Source: Solibacillus isronensis (GTDB lineage Bacteria; Bacillota; Bacilli; Bacillales_A; Planococcaceae). From it: a stretch of 64,000 nt of DNA. The notes beneath the pieces were generated by a model that did no database searches, had not been told where the DNA came from, and saw only the letters and a list, made by a program, of their open reading frames with translations. The first letter of the stretch is position 1, and every line of letters begins with the position of its first letter. The position numbers and the translations under genes are program-made. The DNA is taken from assembly GCF_023715405.1 (NCBI RefSeq), contig NZ_JAMBOC010000001.1:806001-870000 (forward strand), in the 5' to 3' direction. This document shows positions 26,406-32,606 of this stretch, piece by piece.

Positions 26406-27047
26406 ATGTTAGTGAAACAAAGATATGTAAAGAAAAAAGATGTAAGTTATGTGAAAGAGACGGATCCTATCAAAGACGTTCTCGGTCAGTTAAATGACAA
26501 CGGCTACAGATGCATCCCTGTATTGGATGAAGCGGGGGAAAAATTCGTCGGAAATATTTATAAAGTCCAAGTACTCGAATATAAATTAAAAGAAGGCGAC
26601 ATGAAAGCCCCGGTTAAAGCACTTACTGAAGAACCGGATGCTTTCGTCCACGAAAACAGTTCATTTTTTGAAGTATTCCATTCAATTAAACAATTGCCTT
26701 ATTTGGCCGTTGTTGACACGAAAGGGAACTTTGCCGGTATTTTACCTCATTCTAAAGTATTTGAGTTGCTGGAAGAGGCGTGGGGCTACCGTACAGGAAG
26801 CTGTGCCATTACAATTGCATTGCCGGACACAGACGGTATCTTAATTAGAGTTCTGACTGCGGTTAAAAAGGTGTGGCCACTGCATTGTGTGTTCTCTCTT
26901 GATGATGATACGACTTATTTACGTCGAGTGATTATTACTCTGGCAAAAGGTGCGAAACAATCGACAGTGGACGAGCTGGAGGCAGCCATCTTAAAACAGG
27001 GTGCCCGTATTATTGATTTGGAAGTATTTGATAAAGAAAATTTTTAG
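26406..27047 (+). CDS. cbpA: CBS-pair protein, CbpA-like (cyclic-di-AMP-binding family)
   Basis: A 213-residue protein with two CBS motifs (about 8-65 and 72-125: YRCIPVLDEAGEKFVGNIYK and LPYLAVVDTKGNFAGILPHS) followed by an ACT-like C-terminal domain (about 130-213, SCAITIALPDTDGILIRVLTAVKK). This CBS-plus-ACT layout fits the Firmicutes CbpA family, described in Listeria as binding cyclic-di-AMP; ligand binding here is inferred. AAGGAGG precedes the ATG, and a strong terminator follows, so it is monocistronic. Confidence 0.78.
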   Translation: MLVKQRYVKKKDVSYVKETDPIKDVLGQLNDNGYRCIPVLDEAGEKFVGNIYKVQVLEYKLKEGDMKAPVKALTEEPDAFVHENSSFFEVFHSIKQLPYLAVVDTKGNFAGILPHSKVFELLEEAWGYRTGSCAITIALPDTDGILIRVLTAVKKVWPLHCVFSLDDDTTYLRRVIITLAKGAKQSTVDELEAAILKQGARIIDLEVFDKENF

Positions 27048-27051
27048 TTAT

Positions 27052-27085
27052 AAAGCGATTCGTTCAATAGAGCGAATCGCTTTTT
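27052..27085 (+). terminator. Rho-independent terminator of the CBS gene
   Basis: AGCGATTCG pairs with CGAATCGCT around a 10-nt loop, followed by T5. Confidence 0.88.
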
Positions 27086-27191
27086 CTTTTAATAATTGTG
27101 TACTAATACAGAAATCGATAAAATTAAGAGGGATTTGCTAATTTATATAGAAATGTATGTAAAAAGGGGATTTTCTGAAAGGAGAACAATA

Positions 27192-27824
27192 ATGTTTATC
27201 CAAATAAACGAGGAAAAAATAGAGTTCACTAAAATCGAGATAATTGTACTAGAACAGGGAATTGCCGACTTATACGAGAGTTTTGATAAAAAGACGCTTG
27301 GCGAACTTGCGAAACAAAAGAAATATGAGCACTTATATGACTTTGTTAACGAACAAGCACACTTAAAGGATAAGCCGGCAGGGGCAGCAATAAAGGCGCT
27401 AAAAAAAGAAGGGAATCATTTTTACAGGCAGTTTTTGAATAACTACGGTGATCTTATATATTCTCGCTTTGTCGTCAGTGGTGAAGAGCATTTATTGAAG
27501 AAACGGGGTGTGTATACAATTATTGCGAACAATGAACTGAAATTTTGCGGTGTATGTGCAAGAACATTTAAAGAGCGTTTTAATCAGCATATTGGCAGTA
27601 TATATGCAAAAGGCTGCTATCGGGATGGAACATCTACTCATTGCCATGTTAACGCAAAGATAACACAGCTTTTGCCTGCGAGCGATGTACATTTTGCAAT
27701 CTATCCAATGGAGAACGAAAAAGCGATGAATAAATTGAAGAATGCGATTGTGAAGCGCTTCGAACCTGAATGGAATTTACGGTCCAACAGAGAAGTTTTC
27801 GAATTATCTTCGTTATCGTTATAA
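27192..27824 (+). CDS. GIY-YIG-like nuclease-fold protein (divergent)
   Basis: A 210-residue protein. Its C-terminal half (about 110-200) resembles a GIY-YIG nuclease: GVYTIIANNELKFCGVCART followed by FKERFNQH, with the conserved Arg and His positions, and a late Glu/Asn in VKRFEPEWNLRS. The second motif reads FCGV in place of YIGx, and Cys residues cluster here, so activity is uncertain. The N-terminal half is unrecognised. The ATG at 27192 follows GGAG; the in-frame start at 27096 has no ribosome site. It is flanked by terminators on both sides. Confidence 0.65.
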   Translation: MFIQINEEKIEFTKIEIIVLEQGIADLYESFDKKTLGELAKQKKYEHLYDFVNEQAHLKDKPAGAAIKALKKEGNHFYRQFLNNYGDLIYSRFVVSGEEHLLKKRGVYTIIANNELKFCGVCARTFKERFNQHIGSIYAKGCYRDGTSTHCHVNAKITQLLPASDVHFAIYPMENEKAMNKLKNAIVKRFEPEWNLRSNREVFELSSLSL

Positions 27825-27827
27825 ATA

Positions 27828-27866
27828 ATTCTGCCTTAATCTTTATAGATAAAGGCAGAATTTTTC
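27828..27866 (+). terminator. Rho-independent terminator
   Basis: ATTCTGCCTT pairs with AAGGCAGAAT, followed by T5. Confidence 0.85.
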
Positions 27867-27939
27867 ATTTTACTACATTTTTCCGGTTTCATTTTCGACA
27901 AAAAAAGGGAATAGTAAGTGAAAAAAGTAGGTGATGATC

Positions 27940-28317
27940 ATGCAGGCAGCATTAAAACATTACAGGCAAACACACAGCGAATATAAATGGCTGCATTTTT
28001 TGGCGGCTGTCGTATTAGTATTTACATCCGTATTCTGGTTCGTACTTCCATACTTCATGATTAATTACGGAAAATATACGACAAACGTATTCCAGCAATC
28101 TTTGTTGTTGATTGCCCTGTATACGGTACCTTCCATCGTTGTAACATTGCATTGCTGGTTTATTAACTTTAAAGCAGCACTTCGATGGAAAAAAAGCTAT
28201 CCTAAGGAATGTGTATGGCGCTGGTCGCTAAAATTCCAACTAATTACTATTTCAATAGTGGTCTTGTTTACCTCGGTTATTTATTCCAGTCTTTTTATTA
28301 TTGATATGATTCGATAA
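27940..28317 (+). CDS. Small membrane protein, three predicted helices
   Basis: A 125-residue protein of unknown function. A short basic N-terminus (KHYRQTHSEYKWL) precedes three hydrophobic segments (about 18-40, 55-75 and 97-120). The start is ATG 27940, 6 nt after AGGTG; the GTG at 27931 overlaps that site. No partner gene is adjacent. Confidence 0.68.
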   Translation: MQAALKHYRQTHSEYKWLHFLAAVVLVFTSVFWFVLPYFMINYGKYTTNVFQQSLLLIALYTVPSIVVTLHCWFINFKAALRWKKSYPKECVWRWSLKFQLITISIVVLFTSVIYSSLFIIDMIR

Positions 28318-28338
28318 TAAAATCACCCCTCCTTTCTC

Positions 28339-28419
28339 AAATGTGCGATAGAGCCCTTCCATGTATAAAGAAGGAGCATTTATTTTCAAATACAAATAAC
28401 GCGGCACTTTCGCACATTT
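28339..28419. repeat. Long-range inverted repeat in an intergenic region
   Basis: AAATGTGCG (28339-28347) and CGCACATTT (28411-28419) are perfect complements 63 nt apart, and CCCTTC/GAAGGA pair inside. The 215 bp between the flanking genes hold no convincing gene. It could be the edge of a repeat element, or a structured 3' end. Confidence 0.4.
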
Positions 28420-28532
28420 ATCTTTTACCTTACCCACAAATCACTGACAAAAAATATTCATTTAAAAAAGCAAGTAATGTATGGGGAAATTTGGTACGAT
28501 GAAGGTATCAATGTTAAGGAGAATGAAGCAGC

Positions 28533-29243
28533 ATGAATACAGATTTAAATGTCCTTTTAGCGTTCGGTGCCGGGTTTTTAAGTTTTATTTCACCATGTAC
28601 GCTACCGCTATATCCTGCATTTTTATCCTATATAACCGGGATGACACTCGATGAGCTGAAAACCGAAAAAGGGATGATGCAAAAACGCGCAATTTTACAT
28701 ACTTTATTTTTTCTGCTTGGGTTTTCGATTATATTTATCGCTATCGGATTTGGAACATCATTAGCGAAAGATTTCTTTTTCCAGTACCAGGATTTACTGC
28801 GTCAAGTCGGCGCTATTTTAATTGTCGCATTCGGTTTAATGATTGTTGGTCTTCTGCAGATTGACTTTTTAATGAAAGACCGCAAGTTCCAGTTCAAAAA
28901 CCGACCATCCGGTTATTTCGGCTCGGTGCTGATCGGTCTAGCTTTTGCAGCTGGATGGACTCCTTGTACAGGTCCGATACTGGCAGCGATTATTACGCTT
29001 GGCGGTACGAACCCTGATTCGGCAATGTTGTATATGGTCGCATATTACTTAGGCTTTGCAATCCCATTCTTTACATTATCATTCTTCATTTCACGAATGA
29101 ACTGGATTCGCACACATAGCCAAAAAATCATAGTAGTTGGCGGCTATATTATGATCGCGGTCGGCATTTTATTGTTCTTTGACGGATTGACTTACATTAT
29201 TAATCTTCTCTTGCCGATTTTCGATGGTTTTAAAGGATTCTAA
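28533..29243 (+). CDS. ccdA: Cytochrome c biogenesis thiol transporter CcdA
   Basis: A 236-residue, six-helix membrane protein of the CcdA/DsbD-core family, which passes electrons from cytoplasmic thioredoxin to the outer face for haem attachment and other disulfide reduction. The paired active-site cysteines lie in [11 protein letters not shown] (helix 1) and GWTPCTGP (helix 4). The length is typical. GGAG precedes the ATG. ccdC lies 125 bp downstream; the ccdB response-regulator-like gene that separates them in B. subtilis is missing. Confidence 0.95.
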   Translation: MNTDLNVLLAFGAGFLSFISPCTLPLYPAFLSYITGMTLDELKTEKGMMQKRAILHTLFFLLGFSIIFIAIGFGTSLAKDFFFQYQDLLRQVGAILIVAFGLMIVGLLQIDFLMKDRKFQFKNRPSGYFGSVLIGLAFAAGWTPCTGPILAAIITLGGTNPDSAMLYMVAYYLGFAIPFFTLSFFISRMNWIRTHSQKIIVVGGYIMIAVGILLFFDGLTYIINLLLPIFDGFKGF

Positions 29244-29266
29244 CAGTTCCCTGCTTATTCAGACCG

Positions 29267-29275
29267 TGCTATACT
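29267..29275 (+). promoter_or_regulatory. Extended -10 promoter before ccdC
   Basis: TGCTATACT is an extended -10 (TG-n-TATACT) in the 125-bp gap after ccdA. It suggests that ccdC can be transcribed independently. Confidence 0.45.
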
Positions 29276-29368
29276 AAGGGAAGTAACATAAGTGAAAAAG
29301 TGTGCATGATCCATATTATCTTGTTTACACGATAATTTTACATACGTTCATGCAAGAGGAGGAATATG

Positions 29369-29860
29369 ATGTTCGACAGTATACCTTCTCACTATTTATT
29401 AATTGGTTCGACGATTATGGCAGTCATAATGGGCTCTTTTGTTATGTTCATAAGACTGCGTGCACAAAAAAAGCCGGTATCCACGAAAAAAATACTCATT
29501 CCGCCTTTTGCGATGTCAACAGGCGCGCTGATGTTTATTTTTGAGGAGTTTCGTGTAGCGCCAATTCAAATAGTAGAAGCGGCCGCACTAGGCTTGTTAT
29601 TTTCATCTGTATTAATCTTAACGTCGAAGTTCGAAGTGCGAGACGGCGCAATTTATATGAAGCAATCTAAAGCATTTCCATTCATATTAGTGGGATTATT
29701 AGTACTACGTATTATTTTAAAATTAATATTTGCCGAAACATTCGATGTCGGTGAACTTGCCGGTATGTTCTTCATCTTGGCGTTCTCGATGATTTTGCCG
29801 TGGCGAATCGGTATGCTTATTAAATATAAGAAGCTTGAAAAATCGCATATTGTCGCATAG
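29369..29860 (+). CDS. ccdC: CcdC protein, cytochrome c biogenesis-associated
   Basis: A 163-residue membrane protein with about five helices, of the CcdC family (about 160 aa in B. subtilis). Conserved stretches are KKILIPPFAMSTGALMFIFE and MILPWRIGMLIKY. It is linked genetically with cytochrome c maturation but not essential for it in B. subtilis. The ATG at 29369 lies 6 nt after AGGAGG; the ATG one codon earlier is too close. The next gene converges. Confidence 0.92.
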   Translation: MFDSIPSHYLLIGSTIMAVIMGSFVMFIRLRAQKKPVSTKKILIPPFAMSTGALMFIFEEFRVAPIQIVEAAALGLLFSSVLILTSKFEVRDGAIYMKQSKAFPFILVGLLVLRIILKLIFAETFDVGELAGMFFILAFSMILPWRIGMLIKYKKLEKSHIVA

Positions 29861-29862
29861 AA

Positions 29863-29906
29863 AAGACTGTCTCTAAAAGTTTTATACTTTTAAAGACAGT
29901 CTTATT
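29863..29906. terminator. Terminator between ccdC and yneK-like gene
   Basis: A stem of about 16 bp (AAGACTGTCT...AGACAGTCTT, with a TAAAAG/CTTTTA extension) has a T-rich tail on the plus strand. It may act in both directions. Confidence 0.8.
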
Positions 29907-29911
29907 TTCGT

Positions 29912-30346
29912 CTATGCCTCAAATAAATGGTCATAATTCGTTGTATCAATTTTCATTTCATCGAGTTTTTTACGTAAAAACTTATGGTCGCGTTTTGGCG
30001 AAGCAATAATATAGCCACGAATAATTAAGTCCAAATCGATTTTTGAGGCACGCTCATTCAGTGCAATTTCACCGATTTTACCGGCAATCTTTTCTTTGGC
30101 AACTTGGCGGAATAGCTCTGGTACAGGACTGACAAGCTCGGTAAGTAATTGTTTTTCATCTTCACCCCAAAGATGAATCGTTTTATCTAAGTATATGTTT
30201 TGCCAATCTAGATCCGATTTTCCGTCCTGTTTCGGCAGGGCCTTCAAAAACTTGCGGAACATAAAAAAGCCGCCAATCCCCATAAGCGAAATCAATACTA
30301 CAACCCAAAATAAAATAAACCATAAAAACCAGCCATCTAAGCCCAC
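29912..30346 (-). CDS. DUF2621 membrane-anchored protein (YneK-like)
   Basis: A 144-residue protein: one N-terminal membrane helix (about 5-28) followed by a cytosolic domain (PKRDHKFLRKKLDEMKIDTT near the end) matching the DUF2621/YneK family. In B. subtilis yneK also neighbours ccdC, so the synteny supports the call; function unknown. The start is GTG 30346, 6 nt after AGGTG; the GTG at 30355 overlaps that ribosome site. It faces ccdC. Confidence 0.82.
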   Translation of the reverse strand: MGLDGWFLWFILFWVVVLISLMGIGGFFMFRKFLKALPKQDGKSDLDWQNIYLDKTIHLWGEDEKQLLTELVSPVPELFRQVAKEKIAGKIGEIALNERASKIDLDLIIRGYIIASPKRDHKFLRKKLDEMKIDTTNYDHLFEA

Positions 30347-30510
30347 AATGTTCACCTCATTACTAAATATTGTTTATGAAATTCCTTCTACTAAACTACT
30401 GGTGATAAACCTCATTATTGTCTATTATATAAGGTTTTGTAAAATTTTTCATCGTCATTGTCCCTTTTTTCGGTAAATCATGACATATATAGGGCAAGGA
30501 GGTGATAAAC

Positions 30511-30729
30511 ATGAACGAATTCGGATTTTTATCTGCAACATTGACAGTATTTTATCAGACAGGCCTTGATGAATTTAATGAGCCGATTATTAAAAGTTCC
30601 ACATTCCGTAACTTGGAAAGAAATGCGACAGCTCAGCAACTATACACTGTTGCAACAACAATCGTCGGCTTAACAGATTACAATTATATTGAATCTGTGA
30701 AAACGCAAAAAGACAGTATTACCGCTTAA
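30511..30729 (+). CDS. DUF1659 protein
   Basis: A 72-residue protein of the DUF1659 family (SATLTVFYQTGLDEFNEPIIKSSTFRNLE, ...YTVATTIVGLT). The family is found in Bacillales beside DUF2922 and YvrJ, as here; function unknown. AGGAGGTG lies 6 nt before the ATG at 30511. It starts a cluster of three tiny genes. Confidence 0.85.
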   Translation: MNEFGFLSATLTVFYQTGLDEFNEPIIKSSTFRNLERNATAQQLYTVATTIVGLTDYNYIESVKTQKDSITA

Positions 30730-30760
30730 TTAACATTATCATTGAATTGGAGGTGATCAC

Positions 30761-30982
30761 ATGGCGCAAGTTTTACAATTAACATTTGCCAACATTGCAG
30801 GGGATACGATGACGATTAATATTAATGATCCGAAGCCGAATTTAACTGAGGCTGAAGTGAATGCTGCGATGCAAACAATTATTGATCAGGCAGTGTTTTC
30901 GAAGGACGGATTTTTGTACAATGTGAAAAAATCAGCTCGCATCGTTGAACGTAATGTCACAGCAATCGAACTGAATAGCTAA
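30761..30982 (+). CDS. DUF2922 protein
   Basis: A 73-residue protein of the DUF2922 family (LQLTFANIAGDTMTININDP...LTEAEVNAAMQTIIDQ). It lies 31 bp after the DUF1659 gene with GGAGGTGATC before the ATG, one of the strongest ribosome sites in the window. A hairpin follows its stop, and the YvrJ gene lies beyond it. Confidence 0.85.
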   Translation: MAQVLQLTFANIAGDTMTININDPKPNLTEAEVNAAMQTIIDQAVFSKDGFLYNVKKSARIVERNVTAIELNS

Positions 30983-30986
30983 TAGC

Positions 30987-31023
30987 AAGGCCGGTGAAGT
31001 GTGATGCTTTGCCGGCCTTTTCA
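30987..31023 (+). terminator. Terminator/attenuator between DUF2922 and yvrJ-like genes
   Basis: AAGGCCGG (30987-30994) pairs with CCGGCCTT (31012-31019), with a short T tail. It probably lowers downstream expression. Confidence 0.72.
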
Positions 31024-31045
31024 AATGAAAAAAGGAGGGATTTTA

Positions 31046-31186
31046 ATGGAACAGTGGATAGCAATTCTTCAAGAAGTAACATTTCCAATCTTTATATCTT
31101 TTTATTTACTGTATCGGATAGAAACAAAACTTGAAGCGATTCATACAGCACTCGTATCATTACATCATCCTGCAGACAGAGCATGA
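31046..31186 (+). CDS. YvrJ family small protein
   Basis: A 46-residue single-helix peptide (EQWIAILQEVTFPIFISFYL LYRIETKLEAI pattern) of the YvrJ family. The ATG at 31046 lies 7 nt after AAAGGAGG; the frame from 31001 has no ribosome site. Membrane insertion is likely. Its repeated association with DUF1659 and DUF2922 suggests a shared, unknown role. Confidence 0.8.
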   Translation: MEQWIAILQEVTFPIFISFYLLYRIETKLEAIHTALVSLHHPADRA

Positions 31187-31292
31187 AAAACTCTTCACAA
31201 TGTTGACACACTTCCTTTCTTCCGATAACTATTGAGAATATACTAAATATTGGGTAAGATGAGAGTAATGTTCAAAGAGTGGAGAGAGAGAA

Positions 31293-31907
31293 ATGAAAAC
31301 GAAAAAAATAGTATTCGCACTTATGCTCTTGGCAGCAACAGTTCTCACTGCATGCAGCAATTATCAGTTTAAACCGACGACCAACTTTGAAATTAGCGGG
31401 TTTACGATGACCGATCACCGTAACAAAGAGGTGACACTGGAAAGCCTAAAAGGGGAACCATGGCTGGCAATGTTCATCTTCACAAGCTGTACAACCATTT
31501 GCTCGCCAATGACAATGAATATGACCCGAGTACAAGACCACCTTGAGAAAAAAGGGCTGGAAAATTATAAAATTGTCGCGTTTTCAGTAGATCCGGACTA
31601 CGACACACCGGAGCGTTTAACAGAATATTTATCGCGCCATAAACCGGTAGATGAATCAAAATGGCATATGCTGACAGGGTACGATCAAAAATTTATCGAG
31701 CAGTTTGGCAGAAACTCATTTAAAACACCTGTTCAGTCAATTGAAGGAAACGACCAAGTTATCCACGCTGATACATTTTTCCTAGTGGATGAAAAAGGAA
31801 TTGCCGTGAAAAACTATTCAGGTTATGGCACAGGAGAAGATGGTGTTCCATATGAAACGATTGCTAGTGATATGGAGGCACTCATTGACGAGCGTCTAAA
31901 ACAATAG
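31293..31907 (+). CDS. SCO1/SenC family copper-chaperone lipoprotein
   Basis: A 204-residue lipoprotein (lipobox LTAC, Cys 21) with a thioredoxin-like Sco domain. The copper/redox motif is CTTIC, in TSCTTICSPM, and the conserved His is in QVIHADTFFLVD. Such proteins assemble the CuA centre of cytochrome c oxidase on the outer face of the membrane; B. subtilis has YpmQ. GGAGAG precedes the ATG. Nearby ccdA/ccdC share the theme of respiratory-chain assembly. Confidence 0.93.
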   Translation: MKTKKIVFALMLLAATVLTACSNYQFKPTTNFEISGFTMTDHRNKEVTLESLKGEPWLAMFIFTSCTTICSPMTMNMTRVQDHLEKKGLENYKIVAFSVDPDYDTPERLTEYLSRHKPVDESKWHMLTGYDQKFIEQFGRNSFKTPVQSIEGNDQVIHADTFFLVDEKGIAVKNYSGYGTGEDGVPYETIASDMEALIDERLKQ

Positions 31908-31921
31908 TGAAATGTAAGATT

Positions 31922-31966
31922 AACTTGCGAAAAAAGTGTAGCTGCTTTTTAAGCAAGTTTTTTTGT
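31922..31966 (+). terminator. Rho-independent terminator of the sco gene
   Basis: AACTTGC and AAAAAG (left arm) pair with CTTTTT and GCAAGTT (right arm), followed by a run of seven T. Confidence 0.85.
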
Positions 31967-31979
31967 GGAGTGAGGGCTT

Positions 31980-32160
31980 TTCTAATAAAATTGAAATTGT
32001 GCTAATAAAACTACAAATTTTCTAATAAGTTGCGGATCTTCTAACAAAGGAACTGGATATGCTTGATATGCTAATATCAGTTCTTGATTAGCAAATAAGC
32101 ACGCCAACTTTTCTAATATCACCTGCAAAAGTGCTAAAATAAATAAATTCCTTCTAATAA
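31980..32160 (+). repeat. Phased array A of a ~20-bp unit, core TTCTAATAA
   Basis: Degenerate copies of a unit with core (T/G)CTAATAA start (at the C of the core) at 31982, 32002, 32022, 32041, then 32071, 32092 (degenerate), 32113, 32134 and 32154. Spacing is 19-21 bp except one step of 30. About 12 nt are conserved (ATYTTCTAATAA) and about 8 vary. The period is not a multiple of three, so the array is not coding. A second array lies at 41669. I know no named element with this form. Confidence 0.75.
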
Positions 32161-32274
32161 AAAGCACAATGCATCAACCCAAATTGTTTCAACCCGTATA
32201 TTGATAAAGCAATAAATAAAAAGAATTTTCAAAACTCAAATTCTGTGATATAGTATACAAAATTACATACTGTG

Positions 32275-32440
32275 TAAGTTACGGTGCTTGTGAGAACAAG
32301 CTGAAAAGGGAAACCAGTGAAAGTCTGGTGCTGTCCCGCAACTGTAAATCGGAGTTCGTGATATTCAACCACTGTCTATTGATGGGAAGGATCACAAGAA
32401 CGTTGATGATGAGCCAGGAGACCTGCCGGAAACTAGTACA
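32275..32440 (+). promoter_or_regulatory. Cobalamin (AdoCbl) riboswitch of metE
   Basis: The B12 box GCCAGGAGACCTGCC is at 32413-32427, and the conserved core elements GGGAAACCAGTGAAAGTCTG and GCTGTCCCGCAACTGTAA are upstream, in the right order. Two terminator-like hairpins follow before metE. Coenzyme B12 should switch metE off, sparing this costly B12-independent enzyme. Confidence 0.94.
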
Positions 32441-32492
32441 CGCCAATACCTACGTGGAAATAGGTGGTGATTTTGTGCGATAGTGAGACAAC

Positions 32493-32520
32493 AACCTTTG
32501 AGTTTACAAAGGTTTCTTTT
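32493..32520 (+). terminator. First hairpin after the B12 riboswitch
   Basis: AACCTTTG pairs with CAAAGGTT, followed by TTCTTTT. It may be an extra terminator, or part of the expression platform. Confidence 0.5.
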
Positions 32521-32542
32521 GTCAATCTCTTAAACATTCACA

Positions 32543-32578
32543 CCCCTCTTTCACTTAGAAAGAGGGGTTTTGGTTTTT
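32543..32578 (+). terminator. Riboswitch-controlled terminator before metE
   Basis: A perfect 10-bp stem (CCCCTCTTTC with GAAAGAGGGG) with a 5-nt loop is followed by TTTTGGTTTTT. It ends 28 bp before the metE ATG. Confidence 0.88.
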
Positions 32579-32606
32579 ATGTAACAAATTTAAGGAGGAA
32601 TTGTTT

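Noticed and set aside
31980..32160. CRISPR-like array
   Set aside because: The conserved part is only about 9-12 nt with variable parts of about 8 nt, copies are degenerate, and no cas genes are present.
31982..32167. 61-residue minus-strand reading frame across array A
   Set aside because: It has no ribosome site, the 20-bp period shifts the frame in each unit, and the equivalent array B has no such frame.
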